Assembly (NCBI GenBank): GCA_015680685.1
Contig: MNCI01010443.1
Span: forward strand, 1,584,235 to 1,648,234
Direction of reading: 5' to 3'
DNA length: 64,000 nucleotides
Source: Gnetum montanum
Lineage: Eukaryota; Streptophyta; Gnetopsida; Gnetales; Gnetaceae
The notes below the pieces were generated by a model. It was not told the origin of the DNA, searched no databases, and saw only the letters and a program-made list of their open reading frames with translations. Of this stretch, positions 1 through 10,904 are shown in pieces; the first letter of the stretch is position 1; every line of letters starts with the position of its first letter. Both the position numbers and the translations under genes were made by a program.

Positions 1-198
1 GTTTATCAATTCGTAAGAGAAGATCTAGAAAGTCTAAGAGTTCAACATTTGAAAGGAATAGGATGGCAAATCCTTGGCAAGGAGTTACACCATTAGGATT
101 TCAAAATTACAATGATATTCCTAAGGTAGTTTACAAATATTTGTTTGAGCCTTTTATTCCTAGGAAAGCTTATTTAGCTAAAGAATATATTCACATAT
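1..198. other. Left-edge flank, unidentified
   Basis: This stretch precedes the truncated LTR of element A1 and is not found next to the A2 LTRs. It has a short plus-strand frame starting at 63 that runs into LTR sequence at about 199, and a second frame from base 1 that stops at 93. I recognise no domain with confidence. The true end of the A1 LTR and its target-site duplication are absent here, so this is either foreign DNA joined by a deletion or part of an insertion that begins left of the window. Confidence 0.4.
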
Positions 199-1092
199 TT
201 GTGGCTTTGACACAAGGCGGACGAGTAGCCCTGGTGGATGCAGGGATGACTGTGGGCTATTTCAAACTATAGGCACAGTGTAGAGGCTATATTCTTAGTG
301 TATAGGATTGAAGTTCAGTGTACAAGGCTCTCTGCTCTGGTTCTTAGCGTCTATGTTTTCTTTGGTTTTCTCAAAATTGCCCCCTGACTTGGATCTAGTG
401 AAAAATTAGGGTTTTTATACAGGTTTCGATGTTAGACTCAGGTTGGGTGACACGTGGTGCGTTGACCGGGTGCGAAAGAATAAAATTTACATGTGTACAA
501 CATGTTACATCTACTGGGCATATACGCTAGGCGTATACACTGTATTAGGCGAGTGTAGACTCTGAGCATATACACTTGGCGTGCTAGGTGTATACGCTGT
601 AGATGCTGGGCGTATACGCTATTTGTGTGAGTTGCTGCCTTGTACCAAATCTTGTTCTGCAGCACCATCTCCATGCTGTCTTTTGGGATTACTCGTCGGG
701 CATATACACCAATCATACCTGCTGATCGTACATGTGAGGTGTGTACGCTGGGCGTATACGCTAGACGTCTATGCTGGGCGTATACGCTGGAGATGCAATC
801 TGAGACGTATACACTGGGTGTATACGCTGTGAACATTAGGCGTGTATGCGGGGCATATATGCTGAGAATACATACTTAGTGTAAACTAAGTATTTCAAGC
901 TCTGAAGTCGCCAGGTTTGATAGCAGATGTTGTTGTGGTCGTCGATAGGTCCCAAGGAACTGCTCCTCATTGAGTTCAACTCTGCTTGAAGCTGTTTGTG
1001 GGGTCCTCAAGCTTTAGTCATGTTGGGGAGCATCATGACTTAGCTTGATTCCTTTTGGAAAAGTACTAGGCTCAAAATTTTGTGGTGTTTCA
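199..1092 (-). repeat. Element A1 3' LTR, truncated
   Basis: It aligns with 16735-17583. It starts, in element orientation, at 1092 with TGAAACACCACAAAA and is missing about 377 bp of its distal (U5) end, which in the 5' LTR copy occupies 16357-16734. Homology begins at TTGTGGCTTTGACAC near 199. It contains many near copies of the palindrome GCGTATACGC (about 520-860). Substitutions against the other LTR are mostly transitions, which points to an old insertion. Confidence 0.9.
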
Positions 1093-1107
1093 TTGGCCCC
1101 TCTTTGT
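1093..1107 (-). other. Element A1 polypurine tract
   Basis: Read on the minus strand this is CAAAGAGGGGCCAA directly before the LTR start TGAAACACC. It is the plus-strand DNA primer site of an LTR element. A2 has the decayed equivalent at 50261-50275. Confidence 0.75.
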
Positions 1108-2274
1108 TGACGCTTGGAGGAATCGACCCGAGAAGCGTCGACAAAGAAGTGCAAAACACCACAAGCAACTCAATAAAGATTTTGTGCTTTGCCGCGTGAC
1201 TAGACATCATCGCACCGTGTTCAGTAGTACATAGGATTGGAGAAATAAAACTTGTAGCTGGATAGGGATGTGGAGATTGGGAACTGATCAAGGGATTGTG
1301 CTTGGTAAAGGGGATGCTCTGGTGTGTATCATGTTGATCCTTGTCAATAGCCATTATTTAGTGGACTCGGAATCAAGGCATGCGATGTGCGTCCTTTGGC
1401 AGAACAAAACTCTTGGTTGGTGTCCAAGAGGACTTGTTGGCAAGACCAAAGCCACGTGATGATGTGTTGCATTCTTTGGAGAAACAGGACCCTTGTTTAG
1501 TGTTTAAGAGGGAACCTATTGGCAGAGAGCCAAAGCCATGCAACTAGATGTTTCTTGATTATTTTAGACATGAGCGTTTGCTTTTGAGGCAACTGTCGTC
1601 CCGTCTTGTGTTTTATGCAGGAAGTGGAAACACTTTTTTTTGAAGAAGAAGCTTTGTTTTGATCTTGTACTCATGCTCAAGTGCTATGTTGTGTGTTGCA
1701 ACTGCTTCAAAGTGTTACAGTGCGCAACAGCATGCTCAAAGTTTTAAGTGTACTGGATGTATCAGAGGTGTGGCTGAGTAGAGTATGTTGATGAATAGAT
1801 AGGAAATGTACTGGGAAATGGGGATGTACTAGTGAACGACTTGATTTAGTCTTGCCATGTGTGCTATGAACAACGTCTCACCTTGTTGCTTATGACAAAG
1901 TGCATTCTTGTGCGAACACCTCTGAGTGTCATCCTGCAAACACAACTCCAAAAGGACAAGAAAATCATAAGTGNAAATTGTGGTAGTTTACTGTCATATT
2001 GGATGGGTGCTAGTTTATTGTCATTGTGGACACTGTGTGATATCAGTTTTCCATCATGATTCTAGGACGAGCGGTGGTATCAGTTTTAAGTCGTGATCCA
2101 GGACTGTTCTATGGTATTAGTTTTCCGTCATGATTCTAGGACGAGCGGTGTTATCAGTTTTAAGTCGTGATCCAGGACTGTTCTATGGTATCAATTTTCC
2201 GTCATGATTCCAGGATGAGTTATGGTATCAGTTTATAGTCGTGATCCAGGACTCACACGTACTCGAGCTTGTAC
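1108..2274 (-). other. Element A1 3' untranslated region
   Basis: This region lies between the pol stop and the polypurine tract. I see no conserved ORF. It corresponds to 48898-50260 of A2, but around the single N at 1974 it lacks roughly 350 bp that A2 has (about 49066-49420), so the N probably marks a collapsed assembly join or a deletion. Confidence 0.7.
2037..2262 (-). repeat. Degenerate ~30-bp repeat array after pol
   Basis: Units read on the plus strand as 'GTATCAGTTTTAAGTCGTGA' alternating with 'TATCAGTTTTCCGTCATGAT'. On the element strand they carry the TAAACT/AAAACT core seen at the other module boundaries. The matching A2 array is 48935-49230. Confidence 0.75.
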
Positions 2275-2562
2275 TCAAATATGGAATGGTTTCAAGAATG
2301 AGTGATTGGTTGGATTTGCGAGCTCATTTCCTTCCATATCAGCTAACTTGAATGCTCCATTGTTGTATGCTTTGGTGACCAAGTAGGGCCCTTCCCAGTT
2401 GGTTGAGAATTTATCCGGGTGTTCCCAAATGGCCTTAAGTACAAGGTAACCTTCTTTGATGGGGCGCTTATGAATGTTATGCCGATGGCACCATCGTTGT
2501 TGTTTTTGGTACCATTTGATCTGATCGAGTGCACGTATGCATTCCTCCTCCACCGAATCCAA
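2275..2562 (-). pseudogene. pol: Element A1 pol, integrase C-terminal (GPY/F-type) region
   Basis: A 95-residue open segment ends the polyprotein. It contains WEGPYLVTKAY followed by GAFKLADMEG, the GPY/F module that follows the catalytic core of gypsy integrases and helps DNA binding and multimerisation. It ends at a TGA (2275-2277). It belongs to the same polyprotein as the pieces upstream but is separated from the integrase core at 2743 by a stretch with stops. The A2 copy is 48600-48897. No chromodomain is visible, as expected for Tat elements. Confidence 0.8.
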
Positions 2563-2742
2563 GTCAATGATGCATAGATCATTATTTTGCTCTTCGTCTA
2601 GGAGTCCAGAGAGTGTGATCCTTAAAGATGATACCTATAATTCCAAGGGTAAGACAGCTTCTAAACCGTAAATAAGGCTATATGGCATTTTATCTGTTGA
2701 AGTTCGATGCGTCGTACGATATGCCCACAATGCATATACCAA

Positions 2743-4233
2743 CTATTCGTGCCACTTTCGCTTGCTTTGGTTAAGCATCTTTTTAAGTATTGTAATAATG
2801 GTTTTGTTTGTTGCCTTTGCTTGCCCATTACTCTGAGGGTAATAAGGGGATGAAAATGAATTTTTGATCCCTAGACTTTCACAAAAAGTTTTGGTTTCAA
2901 CACTGCTGAATTGCAACCTGTTGTCAGTGATGATGGTCATGGGGATGCCAAAACAGGTCACAATGTGTTCGAGAATGAAGTTGCACACGTGTTTAGATGT
3001 AGTCTTTCAAAGGGGCAAAGCTTCTACCCACTTCGTGAAGTATTCTATTGTGGTTATGATGAAGCTATGCCCTGCAGAAGATGAGGGCGTTATGGGTCTG
3101 ATAAGGTCCAACCCCCACTTTTGAATGGGCCATGTGATGTGCGCCATATGCAACTCATTTGGTGGGACATGGATTAGATTACCATGTCTTTGATAGGTAC
3201 TGCATGTTTTAGACTTGGAGAGACAGTCATACTCCATGTGTGGCCAATAATAACCTAAGCATCTAATCTTTGTTGCCATTGCTTTTGGTGCTATGTGTCC
3301 TCCGCATAGTCTGTCGTGTACTTTCTCAACGATGGTTTGGGCATTAGTACTACCAACGCATGTTAGCAATATGCCTTCATAGGATCGATGACACAATGTG
3401 TCCCCTACCAGCACATATTGCCGAGAATGCTTTTTTACTACATCCTTTTGTGCATTTGTTAGATGTCGTGGTGTTTCCCCACGTAGAAGATACTCTTTTA
3501 TGTCGTCATACCATTCTATTGCGTGTGTTGTACTAATGGATGCAATTGGCAACGTATCAAGAGTATCAGTTATTGGTTTGGCACAACTGATTATGGAGCT
3601 TGGTAATGTATGGAACATGTCAGGCGATATGTTTAAGGCTAAGGTGGCCAGCGCATCTATGATGGTATTATCGTTTCTAGAGATGTGTTGCACATCGATG
3701 TTTTCAAATCGCCTCATTAAGTGTTTTGCAAAGTCACAGTATGGTTGTAAATGTTGCGCTTTGCATGTATAAATATCTGTGACTTGGTTTAAGACTAGTA
3801 GTGAGTCTCCTCTGACCACAAGCTGTGTGATGTCTGAAGTTACTGCTGCCGCGAGACCTCTAAGGAGACCTTCGTACTCTACCATGTTGTTGGTACAACG
3901 AAAATTGAAACGATAAGAAAAGGGTCTGATCTCCCTAGAGGGATAGGTGATGACAGCGGCAGCACTTCCCCCTCGAGAGGTGGATGCTCCATCAAAGTTT
4001 AGAATGGCGTTGTAGTCATTGGGTACTATGTCTATTGCACTTACATTTTCATCTAGGAATTCTAGCTCTATCGTTGCTTGATCGTGCCTTGGTGATGTGG
4101 TCATTTGATTTGCTATGGCTTGACCCTTAACTGATGATTGTGCTATGTAATGTAGGTCAAACTCGGCTATCATGGCTTTCCAATGGGCTATTCGACTTGT
4201 CTCGTAAATATTTCCAGTGATGGCTCTGAGCAC
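2743..4233 (-). pseudogene. pol: Element A1 pol, second (archaeal-type) RNase H and integrase core
   Basis: The frame is open from 4233 to 3010. It then has one TGA (3007-3009) and continues in the same frame to 2743. Near residues 75-200 lies a second RNase H with the catalytic series FDGAS, EYEGLL, GDSLL and NDNTIIDALA; this extra RNase H marks the Tat lineage. Integrase follows: an HHCC zinc finger (VHD...GGH...TCSTY) whose last cysteine is tyrosine, also in A2; core Asp in GLDLI; Asp in ITDN; and NGQAKATNK, where the catalytic glutamate (intact in A2 as QAEATNK) has become lysine. The enzyme would be inactive. Confidence 0.9.
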
Positions 4234-4307
4234 ATTATCCTTGCAGATTATGTTAACTTGATTACGGAAGAGATAATGTCACCATTTCTTTAGAGAAAAG
4301 ACCAAGG

Positions 4308-5801
4308 CTAAACATGACCTCTACACCTCTTATACCTTTTTCCGTGGGTAACTAATGCATGGCTTAAGTAATCGATAGGAACTTCGGTTCCGTCATCTTG
4401 TTTCTGGCAAAGCATAGACGCGATTGACGAATCCGAAGTGATGAGGTAGATGTAAAACGGTTTATCATTTTGAGGTGGATAAACCATGGGTAAATTAATG
4501 AGTGCTGCTTTAATATCGTCGAATGCTTCCTGGCACTGTGGAGTCCATTCAAAATGGACGTTCTTACGTAGCAAGTGGTTCATAGGTTTTAATTTGTCTA
4601 TTAGTTTTTCTATGAAATGCCTAATAAACTGTAATCTACCTTGTAGACCTCAAAGTTTGGTAAGGTTGCCAGGTGGTTTCAGGTTTGTTATGGCCTTAAA
4701 TTTATCGGGGTCTACTCGTATCCCTACTTCCGAGGTTATGAATCCAAGCATTTTTCTTGTTTTGACGCCGAAGATGCATTTTTTTAGGTTAATTCTTCAT
4801 TCATATTTTAAACAACGTTTTAGTACTAAGTCAAGATCTTGTACATGTTGTTCCAACGTCTTCGATTTAACCACAATGTCGTCCACGTATTCGTTGAGCG
4901 AGTGTAACATGTAATCGCTAAAAATGAATGTGGTCACCAGTTGATATGTGGCCCCAGCGTTCTTGAGGCCGAAGGGCATCATTGTATAACAAAAGGTTCC
5001 CCATGGTGTCATGAAGGTAGTCCGGAGCTGATGCTTGGGGTTAATATGTATTTGGTTGTATCCCAAGAAGCCATCCATAAAAGATAATAGGGCATGCCCA
5101 ACAGTCGAGTCGACAAGTTGATTGATGCTAGGTAGGGGAAAATCATCTTTTATGGTTGCAACGTTTAGATCCCAGAAGTTAATGCATAAGTGAATGCTTT
5201 CGTTCTTCTTCAGGACAATGACCATGTTGGATGCCCAATCAGCGTAATCAACAGCCCGAATGAAACCAGCTTGATAAAGTTTGGTGATCTCATTGCGAAC
5301 TGCCAATGCCACCTTGGGTTTAACCTTTCGTGCTTTTTGCTTCACTGGTCTCAATTTTGGATCAAGGATAATATTATGCTGGACGATTTGAGGGTCTAAT
5401 CTGGGCATGTCTGTGTATGACCAAGCGAATGCCTTTATGTTGTCCCTAAGCACATCCTCTATGTCTTTGGCTAGTTGAGGTTGCAGTAATGTACTTAGTT
5501 TTAATATTTTAATTTCTCCATTGGGCATGGCGATGGGGGTTTCGTTCAATGGGTCTTTGGTGATGTTTTCAACTTCTATGTCAAGGGGCTTTGTCATACC
5601 TTTTTAGTTATCTATCATTTGTTGTGTTGAGGCTATGACTGCGTTGTCCGTTAATAAACTTAAGTGGATGAGATTTATGTTGATGTCCCTTGCAATCTTT
5701 CCATGCAGCCCATCGATGATTAACGATGTGGATAAATGCTGATAATCCATCAAGCTTGCTCCTGCCAATGAACAGAGATCAGAATGAGCTAACAAGTATT
5801 A
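4308..5801 (-). pseudogene. pol: Element A1 pol, reverse transcriptase and RNase H
   Basis: The RT frame begins after a TAA near 5802 and reads from LLAHS through 5604, then 4797-5597 after a stop. RT landmarks are intact: KLYQAGFI, SFMDGFLGYNQI, FGLKNAGATYQ and the catalytic EYVDDIVVKS. Downstream, frameshifts near 4790-4590 separate it from the thumb and first RNase H piece (4308-4583, WTPQCQEAFDDIK...PFYIYLITSDSSI). The segment next to the start shows a good 3' splice site (TTCATTGGCAG|GAGC at 5761-5764), so pol may be expressed by splicing across the antisense gene. Several substitutions (for example INFWDLN for the usual DFRDLN) show decay. Confidence 0.9.
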
Positions 5802-5862
5802 TTCCATGGTCTCTGGCAGCATAAGTCGTGTGTACATGCATGATGGTGGTTTATCGTCACAC

Positions 5863-6003
5863 CAGGACGCATGGCAGTTTAAGGCCTTACCGGGCTATGG
5901 GTGATAGTTTAAGGTCATATCGGGCCGTAGGGGGTTTGTATGTGGCAGTTTAAGGCCTTATCAGTCCGTGATGGTAGTTTAAGGCCATACTGGGCCGCAT
6001 GTT
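5863..6003 (-). repeat. TAAACT repeat array between antisense gene and pol
   Basis: About four units of roughly 30 bp contain, on the plus strand, GGCAGTTTAAGGCCTTA or decayed forms. On the element strand this reads TAAGGCCTTAAACTGCC. It corresponds to the eight-unit array at 45063-45331 in A2. Confidence 0.85.
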
Positions 6004-6206
6004 TATCGTAAAATTTGCACAGGAGAGTCTACGCCAAAATGTTCAATGTGGACTTCTAAAGTTAGTTTACAAGGGAATCAGGATGTGGTAGTATTTTTTT
6101 TAAATATATATATATATATTTTTATTTTTGAAAAAATTTAAAATGAGTAAAAAAAAAGCAAAAAGAGATAAATCGCAAGGCGGCAGCTGCGGCAGTGGTG
6201 GAGCGC

Positions 6207-6215
6207 TATATAAAG
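6207..6215 (+). promoter_or_regulatory. TATA box of the A1 antisense gene
   Basis: TATATAAAG lies 315 bp before the start codon of the antisense gene. It is preceded by GCGC and followed by GGGTGTCATTTG. A2 keeps the same arrangement on its minus strand (TATATATAG at 44838-44846, followed by the same GGGTGTCATTTG). Conservation of both box and flank argues for a real core promoter separate from the LTR promoter. Confidence 0.65.
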
Positions 6216-6239
6216 GGCAGGGGTGTCATTTGCAAACAT

Positions 6240-7200
6240 TACGAATTTGAAGTGAGCGTAGACATCGAGTGTAAGCGTAAGCGTAGATGACCCGATGTAA
6301 GCGTAAACCACTAAACCCTGAGCGTAAGTGTAAATAACCAAACCATAGCATAAGTGTAAATGACCAAACCCCGAGCATAAGCGTAGAGCGTAGAGGTCGA
6401 AGTGTCAGTGTAGACGTGCCAACTCAGCATGAGCGTAGAGAATCCAACTCGACGTAGAGGCTTAGCGTAGGCGTGAGCGATTTCGACCCTCAGCGTAAAC
6501 CTATCGATCCCAGCGTAGAGGACGCCGAAATGGGTAAGGGGAAGGAAGTGGAAGGCCAAGGGAGGAAGGGACCTGACCTGACTTTCGCGAAGGAGAGTGA
6601 GGCCATGCTACAGTGTCTGCCCAGGCCGAGGGTTCCATCGTGGCCTGGATCGTCACACAGGTAGGCTCTGATCCTGCCTCTGTTAGTTATTTTCATCTGT
6701 ACATGTTTCGTAGCGTAGACAGTCTCGGTAGCATAGAGGGCTTCAGCATATACGCCTGGCGTAGAGAGTTAGTGTAGAGGATTTCTATATGCTAAGCGTA
6801 AGTTCACAGCGTAGAGGGTCTCTAAAGTGTAGAGCATATACTATACATAGCTTAAGTTGTTTGTAGCATAATCTGTTTTGTTAATGCATAGCGTAAACGA
6901 TTTTACCAGCATGAAGTGTAGATGATTTTATCAGCGTATACGCTGACTATTTTTTACGGTGAATACACTGACTGTTCATAGATTGTTTACACTGTTTAGC
7001 GTAGATTGTTTACACAGTGTTCAGTGTAGACTGTTTACACAGCGTATACGTTGAAGGCTTTTACGGCGTATACACTGAGGATTTTTATGGCGTATACGCT
7101 GAGGGTTTTTATGGCATATACGCTGAGGGTAAATGGTTCTTGATAGTGTATATGCTGAGTTAGGCAACGTATACACCGAGCATAAACAGTTGGTAATTTT
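6240..7200 (+). repeat. Palindrome-rich array around antisense exon 1 and intron 1
   Basis: The stretch is packed with AGCGTAGAG, GCGTAAACG and GCGTATACGC-type words. It covers the putative 5' UTR of the antisense gene and most of its first intron (6661-7289); the coding part of exon 1 (6530-6660) is the only interruption. The same array is at 43840-44790 in A2. Its words match those in the LTRs and leader of the same element. Confidence 0.8.
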
Positions 7201-10200
7201 TTCTAAGTGTCTTCCTACAACGTGAAATTTTGTATTTTGTTTTATTTTTATGTATGAACGATTTACCATGGCATTTTTGTTGCTTGCAGGGACACTGAAC
7301 CTTTTCTCCTGGTAGTTGAGCTAGTGGGGGTATTGACGTGGTTTGGCCCCATTGAGGCTGATGAACCTACCCTAGATCTGACTGTTGACAATAATGGGGT
7401 CTAGTTCAGGGAAGGGACATGTGAATTCCTTGCCTTCATGCTGGATAGGTTTAAGGTGGTTGTATGGTCGCACCTGAGCAAACAAGTGGCATGGAGCATG
7501 CTTGAGGCCATGTTGCTAGGAGCCTCGAAGGATGTCACGGTCTTCATGGAAGAAATTTATGAGGGGCTGTTTGTAACCAAGGACGGTTCTTCTGGCAGGC
7601 CCAGGTCTACTCGCCCATTAACGCGTGTGTGGGCCCTATTGCCGCGAGGGAAGGACTATCTCAACAACACTCTATTTTTAGCTGTGTGCACACACACGCT
7701 ATTCCAGAACCCTCCTGGCATAGTGTACCAGGTGGATAGGTAGGATCGTTTAAGCTTGTTGTTTCTTTTCGCCGTTTGGCATTTGCTTCTATTTCCATTC
7801 TTTTGTAGGCCCCAAGTTAACCCAGACGGAACATGCGTTGAGGATGATGGGCTTGCTCTAGCTCGTACCGCTCTAGAGACCTTTATAGTGGGTCCCATCC
7901 TTCGTGGAGCTATATTAGCTCAAACCAAGGGTGATATTGTCCACTTTCACAAATGGTTCTCTAGAGCGTTCGCACTGTGCAAAGCTCATGGATGGTTGCA
8001 TGAAGATTGGTCGCATAAGGGACCAGTTTTTCCTCATGACTCTGACTTGGGTAGCACATTTAAGTCCACAACTAAAGGTAAATGACAATATTTTCTAGAT
8101 GGGTTAACATGTTTGTTCAACTGCTGGGGGTTATACTAATGTAATGGTTTCAAATTGTATCTACAGTTGATGTCCCTCCCGGTGGAGACCCTGTCACAAC
8201 AGGGTGAACTGAGACTACCCTATCAATGAAGTTCGGGGAGGTCAGTAAGGCTCAAAAATGGTTGTGCAATCATGCCCCGCCATCCATCATTTGTTGTTTA
8301 GACGATGTCAGCCTTATGGATCTCTTTTCGACCCCGAGCCCTGATGTGTCGATAGCAGAAATGATCGAGATCATGGATTCCTTCGACAAGTCTGTCTCTT
8401 ACTACAGCACCCATATTAAGGGTGTTAAGATAGTTTTCCATCTATCGCCTGAATTCTTTTCGAACCTGTTTGGTGTACCGACAGATGGTATAAGTGTAGT
8501 TTTGGACAAGGCTCATAAAGAGCTCCATACGGTTCGTGAATTAGAGGATTGGTTGGGCGTTACCAAGGGTGCTAAGGGATTCCCTATGCAGGGGAAGTCA
8601 AAATTTGAGGAAGTTAATAAATTATATCCCCTGTTTAGGGCATGGGTATTCGCTAAATCCCTTTCCCAGGTGCGAAGTCTTGGTGTTGAGGCTATGCGTA
8701 TTATGCAAACTGTCCTAGAAACTGGAATGCGTTATAACTGGGCCCAATTTTTGTTGTCGGGCCTTCACAAGGAGATAGTGCGATTGCGCTCAAATGTCGA
8801 GGTGTAGTCCCACTTTACCTTTGCATTCTTTGCTGGTTATCTTCGCTACTTAGCCGAGTTTCTAGTGGTTCATGTGGACAACAAGTATGTTCTGCAGGAT
8901 CGCGGTCAACTATCAAGTCCATGGATCAACCGTTTGTTTGAAACTACCGAGTCCCAAGATGCGCCTGAGGAAATTGATGAATCCGTATCTATCACGATAG
9001 GGGGATCATCTGGTACCTCAATCCACACACGTGACAGTGTGGGGTTGGAACCAGATGACGTGCCTTATACTGCGAAAAGTGTAGAACAGGTCATTAAAGA
9101 GATCATTGGCAAGGCCAAGTCAAAGCTAACAAAGCGTGAACGTTCAACCAAGGAGGCCTCAAATGTGGACGAGCCATGGGTTAAGCGTATACGGTTCAAG
9201 ATGCCTGCCCAAGGTAAGTAAACTTAGTACACTTGTTGCTTTATGTTTTTCGTCTTATTCATAATTTTTACTTTGATCACTTACATGCCACTGATGCCTT
9301 TAGACTTGACTCGAGAAGTGAGGAGGCAGGAATTAGAGACTATCATTGAAGACGAGGAAGCTTCAATAGAGTTAGTGACCAATGAGGAAGAGGCCAGCAA
9401 GGATCAGGCAGAAAAGAAGGAGGAGCTACAGGAAGACACCACAGAGATCGAACTGGTGGATGACCAGAGTGGTGTCGATGAAATGTTCAGTAGCATCCTC
9501 AAGGGAAGGTTGGACCTTGGCGACCCTCCAAACCTAGAAGGGGACCAAGAACACGATATGTTTTCATTTATTTTATTATGTTACTTTGTGAGTTGTTGTT
9601 TCATGGTGTTTTACTTTTATTTTTTTTATTGCTGCCAGACGAAGGTAGTGAAACCAGAACGATGCGACTGGACGTGCCCATGAAAACGGTTCCCCCTGAA
9701 AGGACCACAGAGGTTAGTCCGTCTCGCACTCGTGGGACATTTACTTGGACAGAGATGCCAAGTAAAATGGATTTTGTGGCTGGTATAGCTGAGGAAGTTG
9801 TTGAACGAATTTAGGAAGCCCACCCTGAGATAGGTATATATGTTTCGAGTTGTTTGCAGCTTTAGAGTTTCACACCCTATTTTTGTTGTTTTAGCATTTG
9901 TTCTTTTTGTGTGCATATGTGCTAAATTGAGGTGGGATCCTTCTAAGATAGTTAGCATAGAGAGTTTGCCCACACTATCCCTAGAGGTCGAGCAGGTGCT
10001 AAGGCCAGTTTATGACGAAGTGGCGGAAGGTCTCGTTCACAACACCAAATCACTGTGGACCTGTAGGCGTTCCGTCGAACAGTTGTGGTTACAAATTCAA
10101 GCAAAGGAGAAGGAAGTTTCTGAGTTGTCAGTTGAGCATGATGATATCAAGGCTCAGAATAAGTTTGCCTTTGCTAAACTAAGTGGTGATCGCTCTTGCC

Positions 10201-10904
10201 GAACTTTCGAGGTCACGTATACTAGATACTGGAACCTACTCAATCGCCATGCATCACTGACACGAAGACTAGCAGAGCGTAAGGCCTAGGTGGATCTGCT
10301 AAACCTCAAGTGCCAAAATTGGAAAGCTTTCGCTTCCAAGGTACGCAAATGGGGTCAGGATGAAAAGAACCACAAGCATCATTATAAGAAATCATTGAAA
10401 GAGGTGTCTATTGAAAAACGTTAGCTTAAGATGTTTGTGGAGCGTCTGGGTCTGCGCTCTGCATTTGATACCTTTGCTCAAAACACAACCGTTGAGATGG
10501 AATCGCCTACAAGGGTGATTACAACCACTTCTAGGGAGGTGTTGGTGGGTGAATTCCCTTTAAAACGTCCCACTTGGTCAGCTATTAACAAGGGGAAGGC
10601 CTTTGCAGATGTCGACCTAGGCCTTGATGGGACCAATTGGACCAGTGTCTTAGAAGAGGAAATCATTCGCTGACTAGAATTTGGCTTAGGGGGATCCCCT
10701 ACGGTAAGCATTTTGTTAGTATGAAATTCATTCGCTACATAATTTTTGGAAGTTTTATATTTCTTTTGTTCCTACGTTGATTGTCTCTTTTTGCATTTTT
10801 AGGATCAAGGCGGTGACGATGTCCACGAAGCTAGCCCTAGTGGAACGGGGGCCCATGATGCTAGCGGGTCCAAAGGGGATGATCCTCCTGTCCTTGATGT
10901 TTAG
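6530..10904 (+). pseudogene. Antisense eight-exon gene carried by element A1 (FCP1-like domain, transposon-associated middle, coiled coil)
   Basis: Exons, from splice signals and comparison with A2: 6530-6660, 7290-7739, 7809-8077, 8167-9213, 9304-9555, 9639-9833, 9919-10703, 10803-10904. Phases agree at every junction and give 1,076 codons ending in TAG. Residues 44-283 resemble a plant FCP1/NIF-type HAD phosphatase (EFLAFMLDRFKVVVWS; then RVWALLP...NTLFL...NPPG), but the nucleophile motif reads ELVGVL and the IDD motif is AVC, so no catalysis is expected. Residues 284-632 (YYSTHIKGVKIVF...LFGVP) resemble proteins carried by plant transposons; then come a basic patch, an acidic stretch (633-700) and a coiled coil (about 820-920). 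This copy has about seven in-frame stops. Two splice sites are damaged: intron 5 starts AT, intron 6 ends AT. Confidence 0.85.

Noticed and set aside
1-93. Frame starting VYQFVREDL, reminiscent of the C-terminal part of plant phenylalanine ammonia-lyase
   Set aside because: Only about eight residues fit and the following residues do not continue the family; it stops soon after.
438-879. Overlapping ORFs of 80-130 residues on both strands in the LTR
   Set aside because: They arise from palindromic GCGTATACGC repeats (reading VYTP/VYAR), appear in all LTRs and have no domain.
3398-3772. Plus-strand ORF of 124 residues
   Set aside because: Shadow of the RNase H/integrase frame on the minus strand.
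9834-9918. Reading exon 7 as starting at the ATG at 9840
   Set aside because: Comparison with A2 shows this stretch is intron 6; the acceptor AG in A2 (41086-41087) has decayed to AT in A1.
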